Assembly (NCBI GenBank): GCA_900317625.1
Contig: ONHK01000002.1
Location: 1 to 64,000, forward strand
Reading direction: 5' to 3'
Length of the DNA: 64,000 nucleotides
Origin: an uncultured Treponema sp.
Lineage (GTDB): Bacteria > Spirochaetota > Spirochaetia > Treponematales > Treponemataceae
The position numbers were made by a program, and so were the translations under genes. This document shows, in pieces, positions 37,725 to 44,400 of this stretch; positions within the stretch are counted from its first letter, which is position 1; every line of letters starts with the position of its first letter. The notes beneath the pieces are model-generated. The model saw only the letters and a list, made by a program, of their open reading frames with translations, made no database searches and was not told the DNA's origin.

Positions 37725-38873
37725 TTACCCTCTTCCTCCGTTCAAGATACTGAACAGCGGAGGGCAGATTTTTCTCAAAATAAATCCTGCGAAAGTTCCG
37801 AGCGCGACAATCACAATGTTTGCCCCAAAATATTCAAGCTGACAGAACGCGGGATTTTTCATCGGCAAAAAACGAAGCCATAGATTCTGGACGCAGGCAA
37901 GAAGGAACGGCATGTGAACCGCAAACAGGAAGAATGAGAACGGTGAAATTTTTTCGGCAAAGTCAAAAATCTTCTTGTTTCTGGAAATTAAGCCGGAAAG
38001 TTTCAGGAAAATCAGGGCGGAAAACAGAACCATAAGTGCGGAACAGACGGAATTTCCCTTGAAAATCAGGTTGCAGCCGAGAGAGGAGAACGCAAACATC
38101 GCCAAAAGCTCCGTCCAGCGGAAAGAGTCGGCAAAGGCGAACGGCGAAAAATCCCGCTCCGCCCAGAAATATCCGAGCGTAAAGAAAAGAAGAGCCGCCC
38201 TGTCCGACTCAAAGCATTGCGGCGTAACGCCCGAAATATAGACGAACACGCAGAAAATCAGCGAAGTTTTCGGAAATCTTCTATATACAATGCGCAGAAC
38301 CGGCGAAATCAGAAAGAGAATCAGAAGGTCGCGAACAAACCAAAACTGCCCGACATAAGGATGATTGTATTTGTCAAAGCCGAATCCGCTGAACGCCTTG
38401 AGCCAGTCTAGAACGCCCCAGGTCAAAACAGGAATTTTCTCCGGATTCCCAAGAAGCGAAAGATTCAGTCTTGCCGCAAAAAGTTTTCCGAACGTTACAA
38501 GCGCAATGTTCAGGGCAATCCACACAAAATACGGAAGCAGCAGACCTTTCGCCTTTTTCTTAAGCATGACTTTATAGGACATATTCTTTTTAAAAAACAG
38601 GTACGCGCTGAACATGAAAAAAAGCGGAACGGCGCAGCTTCCAAACCCGGATGAAATCACAAACTGAATCCATTCTCCTGCCGCGCTCTGCACAAAAACA
38701 GGAATTCTGTTTCCTTCCGCCAGAGAATCGGCAAGTTTTTCCGCCGTAAAATTGTTGTGAATAAAGACTACCAGCACGCTCAGAATGTAACGAAGCGAAG
38801 TGATTCTGCCGGAAGTCTCGCCGTCGATAAGTGCGGAAGGCTTGGTTTCTGAAAATACAGTTCCGTTTGTCAT
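37725..38873 (-). CDS. Acyltransferase-3 family membrane protein
   Basis: 382 residues with about ten membrane helices. SLRYILSVLVVFIHNNF holds the conserved His of the family (usually R...V...H), then SSGFGSCAVPLFFMFSAYLF and FWFVRDLLILFLISPVLRIV (the F-x-R-D loop). Such proteins O-acetylate exported sugars or glycans at the inner membrane. It is divergent from the XRE gene at 38980, and direct repeats lie between them, so that regulator may control it. Confidence 0.9.
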   Translation of the reverse strand: MTNGTVFSETKPSALIDGETSGRITSLRYILSVLVVFIHNNFTAEKLADSLAEGNRIPVFVQSAAGEWIQFVISSGFGSCAVPLFFMFSAYLFFKKNMSYKVMLKKKAKGLLLPYFVWIALNIALVTFGKLFAARLNLSLLGNPEKIPVLTWGVLDWLKAFSGFGFDKYNHPYVGQFWFVRDLLILFLISPVLRIVYRRFPKTSLIFCVFVYISGVTPQCFESDRAALLFFTLGYFWAERDFSPFAFADSFRWTELLAMFAFSSLGCNLIFKGNSVCSALMVLFSALIFLKLSGLISRNKKIFDFAEKISPFSFFLFAVHMPFLLACVQNLWLRFLPMKNPAFCQLEYFGANIVIVALGTFAGFILRKICPPLFSILNGGRG

Positions 38874-38891
38874 TTTTTCTTATCCTTATTG

Positions 38892-38967
38892 GTACGTTTG
38901 TACTATCAACAGACAGAATAAATGACATTCGTATTTAAATCAACCTACAATTTGTACATTTGTGCTA
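38892..38967. promoter_or_regulatory. Direct-repeat operator between acyltransferase and XRE genes
   Basis: GTACGTTTGTACTA (38892-38905) and GTACATTTGTGCTA (38954-38967) are 12/14 identical, 62 bp apart, one beside each divergent start. The half-site GTAC-N3-TTGT(A/G)C is itself near-palindromic. They fit operators for the XRE-type regulator encoded next to them. Confidence 0.5.
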
Positions 38968-38979
38968 CTTTTTAAACTG

Positions 38980-39249
38980 ATGTTAGACTTTTGGAGCAAT
39001 GTAAAAAGCGAACTTGAATACAGGGGAATCTCACAGAAAGAGCTTGCCGCAGAAATCAGCGAAAGCTACAACACGCTCCAGTCCTGGATTAACCGCGACC
39101 GGCTTCCGAATGCAGTTCAGGCAGTGCGAATTTCTCGCGCGCTCGGAACAAGTGTTGAATTTCTTGTTACAGGCCGCGATGAGAAATTCCGTGCCGACAA
39201 CACCGAAACCATCCGCCTACTTGAGAAAGCGATTGAGAATTTAAGATAG
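38980..39249 (+). CDS. Small XRE/CI-type DNA-binding protein
   Basis: 89 residues from the ATG at 38980 (MLDFWSNVKSELEYRGISQK), chosen over the GTG at 38962, which would extend the protein into the operator-like repeat. The helix-turn-helix is SQKELAAEISESYNTLQSWI then NRDRLP, as in phage CI and ImmR proteins; the tail TVEFLV-like ALGTSVEFLVTGRDEK is the usual CI-N extension. No ribosome site is visible. It likely represses itself and perhaps the divergent acyltransferase gene. Confidence 0.85.
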   Translation: MLDFWSNVKSELEYRGISQKELAAEISESYNTLQSWINRDRLPNAVQAVRISRALGTSVEFLVTGRDEKFRADNTETIRLLEKAIENLR

Positions 39250-39282
39250 TTTACAAAGAACGGTTTGTGAAAAAAACGATTC

Positions 39283-40179
39283 TCACCAATTCTCATATCT
39301 TTTCCCGGTGTTTAGTTTTGCAATCTCTGCCATTTCTTCATCAGTCAGAGAAAAATTCCAGACATCGTAGTTTTCCACAATGTGCTTTGGGTTGGAGCTG
39401 CCGGGAATCGCGATAAATCCGCTTTGAATGTGCCAGCGGACAATCACCTGTGCGGAAGTTTTTTTGTGGGCGGCTGCGATTTTTTTAATCACTGGATTTT
39501 CAAGGCTCTGCTTTGTGTGGCCGCGTCCGCCGAACGGATAGTAGCTTTCGAGCCTGATTCCGTATTTTTTGCACCAGTCGCGGAGTTCCATTCCCTGATA
39601 AAAAATGTGATTTTCATTCTGAATCACCGCAGGCTTGATTTCAAAATCGCGGACAAAATGCTCAACTTCGCGCGCCGTGTAAAAGTTCGAAATTCCAATC
39701 GAGCGGATTTTGCCTTCCTTGCACGCTTTTTCCATCGTGCGATAAACTCTGTCGTCGCTGCTTCCGTGCTGATGGAGAAGGCATAAGGCAATGTAGTCAA
39801 CACCGAGCTTTTCAAGCGAATCTTCAATATCCGCCGCAGGATCAGCCGTCCACGGAACAAGTTTTGTCGTAACGAAAATTTCGCCGCGTGTGCAGATTTT
39901 TTCCGCAACCGCACGTTTTATCGCTCTGCCAACGTCCGCCTCGTTTCCGTAATATTTCGCGGTGTCAATCAGACGCACGCCTGTTTTGAGCGCGGAATAG
40001 ACGGCATTTTCGCAGGTTTCGCCAGTTAAAGTCCAAGTTCCAAGCCCTGCAACCGGCATTTCGTAGCCGCTGTTCAGCTTTACAGTTCTTTCATTTTTAA
40101 CCGCTGATTTTTCGGATTCTGCCGAAAGAACCGCGCATGCCACCAAAAAACTTCCAATAATCAAAAGAGATTTTTTCAT
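39283..40179 (-). CDS. Exported aldo/keto reductase
   Basis: 298 residues from the ATG at 40179 with a Sec-type signal (MKKSLLIIGSFLVACAVLSA). The AKR tetrad is present: Asp and Tyr in LIDTAKYYGNEADVG, Lys in VTTKLVPW, His in IALCLLHQHG. GFIAIPGSSNPKHIVENYDV binds the cofactor phosphate. AKRs are normally cytoplasmic NADPH enzymes, so an export signal is odd; a Cys at position 13 or so of the signal (VACAV) might instead be a lipobox. Neighbours include two exported flavodoxins. Confidence 0.88.
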   Translation of the reverse strand: MKKSLLIIGSFLVACAVLSAESEKSAVKNERTVKLNSGYEMPVAGLGTWTLTGETCENAVYSALKTGVRLIDTAKYYGNEADVGRAIKRAVAEKICTRGEIFVTTKLVPWTADPAADIEDSLEKLGVDYIALCLLHQHGSSDDRVYRTMEKACKEGKIRSIGISNFYTAREVEHFVRDFEIKPAVIQNENHIFYQGMELRDWCKKYGIRLESYYPFGGRGHTKQSLENPVIKKIAAAHKKTSAQVIVRWHIQSGFIAIPGSSNPKHIVENYDVWNFSLTDEEMAEIAKLNTGKRYENW

Positions 40180-40200
40180 AAGATTTTCCGCCTTTTTGTC

Positions 40201-40264
40201 ATTGCCTTGCGCGACAAGGCAATCTTTGCTCACTACAGGAGATTATCCAGTCAAGCTGGATAAT
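40201..40264. repeat. Two small perfect palindromes
   Basis: ATTGCCTTG-cgcga-CAAGGCAAT (40201-40223) and ATTATCCAG-tcaag-CTGGATAAT (40242-40264), followed by a third partial copy of GGATAATGAC. Located between the aldo/keto reductase start and the flavodoxin-like gene; could end transcription or be a REP variety. Confidence 0.7.
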
Positions 40265-40305
40265 GACAGTAAATTCTCAAATCGGATAATGACAACTTTC
40301 TCCGC

Positions 40306-41226
40306 TTATTTCAGTCCGATTTTTTTGAGCCATGAAGAAACGTCCGCTGTCTGCGCATGAGCCTGACCGATTCCTTCAAGAGTTTTTGCGCCCTTGCTCA
40401 AGTCTGAAATCCGCCGCAAAGTTGAATCGCGTCCGCTCGACCAGTAAGTGCAGAACGGAACAACAGTTTTTCCGCGCAAGTCCGTCTGCAAAAGAAAGGT
40501 TTCAACAGGATTTGCCATGTCGTCCGACCAGACAGGAGTTCCCACAAAAATCACATCGTAGCCAGAAAGATTCGGAAGCGCAGCAAGCTCGCGGTGAACG
40601 CCGTTTTTTATGTCCGCCTTTGACTCGCGGTCGCACTCGTTCATGTTTTTTGAGTACGGAATTTTGCATTCAAGCCGGAACAAATCTGCGCCGCTCTCGC
40701 TTGCAATCCGATTCGCAAGTTTTGCGGTTGTTTCGGTAAGGCTGTAGTAAACGACGAGCTTTTTTGAATCAGAAAGAGATCTTGCAGAAGCCGCACCAAC
40801 AGATTCAGACTTTTTGAAAGAAAAAACGCTTCCGTTGGAAAGATTTTTCAGAGCGTCGCAAGCTGATTTGTCCGCAAATTCTCCGATTTCAATGGCCTTT
40901 GCAGAACCGATGCTGTGGTCGTCGTAGGCAACGGAAATCGCCTGAAAATTCAAGTTGTAGTAGACGCGACCGGCGTTGTAAACGGAAGTTGCCGCGTCAT
41001 TTTTTCCGTAGTCGAGCGCAGTGTAGCTGTAAAACTCGAAGCCGCCGTATTTTGTCATCGAAAGGCTTTTTCCGATTACGGCTTTTGTGAAAGTTTCGGC
41101 AGTTTTGTTTGAGGCAAGATTCAGCTCGTAGGATTTTCCGCCGAATTCAATGTTCATTTTTTGCGGCTGTGCAAAAATGCCGACAGAAGCAAAAATCGCA
41201 AGTAAAAGAGAAATCAGTTTTTTCAT
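40306..41226 (-). CDS. Exported cyclophilin-like plus flavodoxin two-domain protein
   Basis: 306 residues from the ATG at 41226 (signal peptide MKKLISLLLAIFASVGIFAQ). Residues about 22-135 have the cyclophilin-like fold (MNIEFGGKSYELNLASNKTA, YNAGRVYYNLNFQAISVAYD). From about 155 follows a flavodoxin: KLVVYYSLTETTAKLANRIA (FMN phosphate loop S-x-T-x-T), YDVIFVGTPVWSDDMANPVE and VVPFCTYWSSGRDSTLRRIS. Exported flavodoxins may carry electrons in the periplasm. The upstream frame to 41328 is repeat sequence. Confidence 0.87.
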   Translation of the reverse strand: MKKLISLLLAIFASVGIFAQPQKMNIEFGGKSYELNLASNKTAETFTKAVIGKSLSMTKYGGFEFYSYTALDYGKNDAATSVYNAGRVYYNLNFQAISVAYDDHSIGSAKAIEIGEFADKSACDALKNLSNGSVFSFKKSESVGAASARSLSDSKKLVVYYSLTETTAKLANRIASESGADLFRLECKIPYSKNMNECDRESKADIKNGVHRELAALPNLSGYDVIFVGTPVWSDDMANPVETFLLQTDLRGKTVVPFCTYWSSGRDSTLRRISDLSKGAKTLEGIGQAHAQTADVSSWLKKIGLK

Positions 41227-41246
41227 ATTTTTCTCCAAATGGCGCT

Positions 41247-41500
41247 TAGGGATTCGCAAACCTTCGGTTTGCTGCGAGATTTTGCTGACGCAAAACTCGG
41301 TTATTTTACGTGTGTGCAAAAAACGCACAACCTAAGCCAAAGGCTTAGGGATAGTAGTGGCGGCGTAGCCGTTGCGGAACGGAGCAAGGCGAAGTGAAGC
41401 AATGGAGGCGAAAGCCGAAACCACGAATAGCCCGACGGTGGCGGCCGGAATGTAACGAAGTGAAATGAAGACCGCCGCCGGAAGCTCCGCAAACCTAACG
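41247..41500 (+). repeat. Composite of dispersed palindromic elements
   Basis: TTAGGGATTCGCAAACC at 41246 begins a short unit with hairpins GCAAACC-ttc-GGTTTGC and CGAGATTTTGC-N4-GCAAAACTCG; the latter is nearly the same as the hairpin at 22139-22162. A full element starts at 41345 (TTAGGGATAGTAGTGGCGGC), has ATAGCCCGACGGTGGCGG and ends near GGAAGCTCCG. Another hairpin GAGTTTTC-tta-CGAAAACTC is near 41510. The 341-bp gap holds only these. Confidence 0.75.
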
Positions 41501-41567
41501 GTTTGCTACCGAGTTTTCTTACGAAAACTCGCGCAACAATCGGAACTACAAACAATAAAACCTGAAT

Positions 41568-41924
41568 TTATTCCGTCCAGACCTGCTTTGCCAGATTGAA
41601 GACCGCCCACGCTTTCGGCCAGCCGGCATAGAACGCAACGTGAGTTACAACTGCGGCAATTTCGTTTTTGGTAACACCGTTTTTCTTGGCATTTTCAAGG
41701 TGATATTTGAGCGAGTTGTCCGTGATTCCCTGCGACATAAGGGCAACCACCGTGATAATGCATCGGGTTTTCAGGTCGATGTCGTGGTTGTTCCAGTTTT
41801 CGCCGAAGAGAATATCATCGTTGAAGTGTGCAAAGTCCGGAGCAAACTCGCCAAGTGCCGTGCGACCTGCCGTCTGAACTATTTTCTGCGGATTTTCTTT
41901 TGATTCGTTTTCGTTTTGTGGCAT
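41568..41924 (-). CDS. Carboxymuconolactone decarboxylase (AhpD-like) family protein
   Basis: 118 residues from the ATG at 41924 (MPQNENESKENPQKIVQTAG); CAGGAGA upstream decides this start. DIDLKTRCIITVVALMSQGI then LKYHLENAKKNGVTKNEIAA and VVTHVAFYAGWPKAWAVFNL match the CMD family, with Cys-less active helix and His in H-x-x-F-Y-x-G. It may act as a decarboxylase-like or peroxide-related enzyme. Often paired with the cupin type found at 36966. Confidence 0.9.
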   Translation of the reverse strand: MPQNENESKENPQKIVQTAGRTALGEFAPDFAHFNDDILFGENWNNHDIDLKTRCIITVVALMSQGITDNSLKYHLENAKKNGVTKNEIAAVVTHVAFYAGWPKAWAVFNLAKQVWTE

Positions 41925-41991
41925 GATTTTTCTCCTGTTAATATTTTTTTGATTCAAGCAGATTTTGTCTTTGGAATTAAAACTTTACATA

Positions 41992-42105
41992 TATACAGTA
42001 GAAATAAAATGTGTTAGGATTGCTTTGGAAGTGCCTGATTCAAAAGGCGGCGTCTCCCGGACTCAACCAGCTTGCTTGTCTTGCTGGAATTTGAACAAGG
42101 GAGGC
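41992..42105 (+). promoter_or_regulatory. Promoter and structured leader of toxin-like peptide, copy 3
   Basis: TATACA (41992-41997), 17 bp, TAGGAT (42015-42020): the -10 differs from TATAAT of copies 1 and 2 at two positions. The leader starts near GGAAGTGCCTGATTC (42027). GTCTCC (42052-42057) faces GGGAGGC (42099-42105). The stem between is TCAACCAGC/GCTGG-aat-TTGA, longer than in copy 1. Confidence 0.6.
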
Positions 42106-42113
42106 TTACGAAG

Positions 42114-42203
42114 ATGACGATTTACGAAATTATTTCGCTGGCTATTAATTTAGCCATTCTAATTCTTGAAGCCCTTTCTTACCTGAAAAATAAGAAGAGT
42201 TAA
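42114..42203 (+). CDS. Small hydrophobic peptide, BsrG/TxpA-like type I toxin candidate, copy 3
   Basis: 29 codons differing from copy 1 by one residue (MTIYEIISLAINLAILI..., ending LKNKKS). GGGAGG lies 9 nt before the ATG. The convergent antisense promoter at 42297-42325 is intact while the sense -10 box is weakened, which may reflect decay of the toxin promoter. Near identity with copy 1, 28 kb away, implies recent copying or gene conversion. Confidence 0.72.
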   Translation: MTIYEIISLAINLAILILEALSYLKNKKS

Positions 42204-42290
42204 AAAGTAAAGCCGCCCTTTCGTTTGACCACACTGGACGGCTTTTTTAGTTATACAGTGGAGACGACCGAATGAATCGGGCATTTCCTT
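42203..42290 (-). ncRNA. Predicted antisense antitoxin RNA, copy 3
   Basis: Minus-strand TTGACG (42325-42320), 17 bp, TATATT (42302-42297); start expected near 42290 with GGAAATGCCCGATTCATTCG, ending after the hairpin 42209-42245 and its T-rich minus-strand tail. Confidence 0.65.
42209..42248. terminator. Bidirectional terminator, toxin copy 3
   Basis: AAAGCCG-c-CC (42209-42218) pairs with GG-a-CGGCTTT (42236-42245), followed by TTT on the plus strand and ACTTTTTAAC on the minus strand. The strongest plus-strand terminator of the three copies. Confidence 0.8.
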
Positions 42291-42356
42291 TCGCATAATA
42301 TAACACAGATTATTTTTGCCGTCAAATCTCGTAAAACTTCCAAAACAACCGAAATT

Positions 42357-42917
42357 TTATTTCAAAATTCCGTCGATATATTTTTTCACATCTGCGCCGG
42401 ACGCACTTCCTCTGAATTCCCGGCCGCCTTTCAAAACCGCGCCTTTTGCGTGCTTTGCCAAATCAGAGCCGCTTCGACCAAGTCCGCTTTCGCCGCTTGT
42501 GCAGAGCGTCACAAGATTTTTGCCGTTCAGGTCGTTTTGTTCAACGAACGTGTAGACGATTTTCGGCGCGAGTCCCCACCAGATTGGATACGCGATAATC
42601 ACATTGTCGTAGCCGCTCAGGTCGATTGAGTTTGCGATTGCAGGACGGCTTTTTTCATCGTTATTTTCTTTTACGCAGCGGGAACTGTTGTCGCGCCAGT
42701 TCAAGTCCGCACTGGAATATTTTTGTGCCGGAACAATTTCGTGCAAGGCTGCGTCCAATGCTGAAGCCGCTGTTTTTGCGAGCCGCGCTGTTGTCCCTGT
42801 CGCACTGAAATAGCAGACAACCGTCTTTTTTGAGTTTTGTGCACCCTGTGAACTCTGCGCATTTGCTCCAAACATAAGAATTCCTCCTGCCAAAAGTGAA
42901 ATTAAAAGTTTTTTCAT
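42357..42917 (-). CDS. Exported flavodoxin
   Basis: 186 residues: signal peptide MKKLLISLLAGGILMFGANA, then a complete flavodoxin: TVVCYFSATGTTARLAKTAA (FMN phosphate loop), NVIIAYPIWWGLAPKIVYTF (flavin ring Trp pair) and LVTLCTSGESGLGRSGSDLA. Close in type to the C-terminal domain of the protein at 40306. The promoter carries AGTTAC-N5-GTAACT in the same position as for the cupin and DXS-like genes. Toxin locus copy 3 lies just downstream. Confidence 0.92.
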   Translation of the reverse strand: MKKLLISLLAGGILMFGANAQSSQGAQNSKKTVVCYFSATGTTARLAKTAASALDAALHEIVPAQKYSSADLNWRDNSSRCVKENNDEKSRPAIANSIDLSGYDNVIIAYPIWWGLAPKIVYTFVEQNDLNGKNLVTLCTSGESGLGRSGSDLAKHAKGAVLKGGREFRGSASGADVKKYIDGILK

Positions 42918-42944
42918 AAAATAACCTTCTGTGTGCGAGTTTTA

Positions 42945-42997
42945 AGTTACATAACGTAACTAACATAAAATATAATAAACTAAATATCGGTTGTCAA
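42945..42997 (-). promoter_or_regulatory. Promoter with AGTTAC-N5-GTAACT operator (site B)
   Basis: On the minus strand TTGACA (42997-42992), 17 bp, TATATT (42974-42969), then AGTTAC-gttat-GTAACT (42961-42945). Same distances as at 37440. Confidence 0.7.
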
Positions 42998-43082
42998 GAA
43001 AATTTACTAAGATTATCTCAAGATTGCTTTTAGTTTTCTACATCAGTTTTACATTTCTGCACAAATTTTATAGAATTGTTTT

Positions 43083-43610
43083 ATGCCGATTTTTTCAAAA
43101 ACAGATACAGAAACAAAATTTGCGACAAATATTATAATCCGCAAGATTCAAAAAAATGACAATAAACAACTGGCTTTGTTAATCCGTGCAATTTTTGATG
43201 AATTCGATGCACCAAAAGAAAATTCAGTTTACTCAGACTCAGAAACAGACTCTCTTTTTGAATTGTTCAACAAAAACAAAAAATCTGAATATTTTGTTGC
43301 AGAACAAAACGGAAAAATTCTCGGCGGCTGCGGATATTTTCCAACAGCAGAACTTCCAGAAGATTGTGCCGAAATTGTAAAATTTTACCTTCGTCCAGAA
43401 GCTCGAGGAATGAAAATTGGTTCAAAACTTTTTAGAATTGCAGAAGAACGTGCAAGAACTGCCGGATATAAGCAACTCTATATTGAATCATTTCCGCAAT
43501 TTTCAAATGCCGTTTCCATGTACAAAAAACATGGATTCTCTGAACTTTCAAATAAACTCGGAAACTCTGGACACACCGCAACAACAATCCACATGATAAA
43601 AAAAATCTAG
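43083..43610 (+). CDS. GNAT acetyltransferase
   Basis: 175 residues: NIIIRKIQKNDNKQLALLIR, EIVKFYLRPEARGMKIGSKL (acetyl-CoA loop R-G-M-K-I-G) and SFPQFSNAVSMYKKHGFSEL. It resembles small-molecule GNATs of the MarR-associated type. The only nearby promoter is TTTACA...TATAGA within 35 bp of the ATG, and no ribosome site is visible. Substrate unknown. Its base composition is A/T-richer than the flavodoxin next to it. Confidence 0.88.
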   Translation: MPIFSKTDTETKFATNIIIRKIQKNDNKQLALLIRAIFDEFDAPKENSVYSDSETDSLFELFNKNKKSEYFVAEQNGKILGGCGYFPTAELPEDCAEIVKFYLRPEARGMKIGSKLFRIAEERARTAGYKQLYIESFPQFSNAVSMYKKHGFSELSNKLGNSGHTATTIHMIKKI

Positions 43611-43817
43611 TTTTTTGATTATCAAAGTCGGCGAAGTGCGAAAAGCCAAAAACTCCCCCTCACAAATAGAATCAAAAAAGATTACCACCGAATTAGTAAT
43701 TTTTTATTGCTATTTCAAAGATGTGTTTTATAATTGATTTTAGTTAGAAAAAATTCAAAAGTTTATCGATTTTCTGAAATATTTCAAGAATCGTGTTTTG
43801 AATAAAAATGAGTTAGC

Positions 43818-44237
43818 ATGAAATTATCAAAAAAATCAAAAGTCGCATTAATTTTGATTATGGTTTCTTCTGCCTGTTTGTCAAGCCAAGCATGGAAGAG
43901 TTTTACAAAAGGAATTGAACAAAGCATAGGAAATTCTGTTTCCAATTCAATGTCCACCAGCCCAAAATATGATGTAAAAAATTACAAGTCTAAAAAACCT
44001 GCAAATCTTTCAAAAGAAACATCCGTTCAGAAAAAAGCCGCTCTTCTAGACAAGGCAGAAGCTGCTCTTTTGAAAAAAGACTACAGAACATCACAAAAAT
44101 ACTACGACCAATCAAATAAAATATCATTTACAGAAAATACTCCGCTGGCTGACGCACAGGCTTTAGGAAAATGGTCCGGAGAAATCGGAAAATATTTGCA
44201 GTATCTGAATCCTGACAATCAGAGCGCTGAAAAATAA
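43818..44237 (+). CDS. Exported protein of unknown function
   Basis: 139 residues. Signal peptide (MKLSKKSKVALILIMVSSAC then LSSQA), a Ser/Asn-rich middle, and a helical hairpin ALLDKAEAALLKKDYRTSQK then YYDQSNKIS that looks like one TPR unit. I do not recognise a family. A clear terminator follows at 44258, so it is a single-gene unit. The 207-bp gap upstream contains a fragment of the dispersed repeat (GTCGGCGAAGTGCGAAAAGC) and a possible TTGCTA-N16-TATAAT promoter. Confidence 0.7.
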   Translation: MKLSKKSKVALILIMVSSACLSSQAWKSFTKGIEQSIGNSVSNSMSTSPKYDVKNYKSKKPANLSKETSVQKKAALLDKAEAALLKKDYRTSQKYYDQSNKISFTENTPLADAQALGKWSGEIGKYLQYLNPDNQSAEK

Positions 44238-44257
44238 GTAAAACAGTTAAAAAAGTT

Positions 44258-44302
44258 AAACGTGCCGGAAATGCAAAAAGCAATCTCTGGCACGTTTTTT
44301 TA
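44258..44302 (+). terminator. Intrinsic terminator
   Basis: AAACGTGCC (44258-44266) pairs with GGCACGTTT (44289-44297), followed by TTTTTATTT. Confidence 0.85.
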
Positions 44303-44311
44303 TTTCTATTT

Positions 44312-44384
44312 TAGGGCGTTACGGTAGCTCAGGTTTCGACAAGCTCAACCACCATTTTGAAACTTCGGTGCGATAATCCCTAAC
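44312..44384 (-). repeat. Short dispersed REP-like element (minus orientation)
   Basis: On the minus strand: GTTAGGGATTATCGCACCG, the GGTTGAGCTTGTCGAAACC apex, and CCGTAACGCCCTAAA. Both family borders are present, but the middle is much shorter than in other copies. Confidence 0.75.
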
Positions 44385-44400
44385 ATGTTAAAATCAAGTC

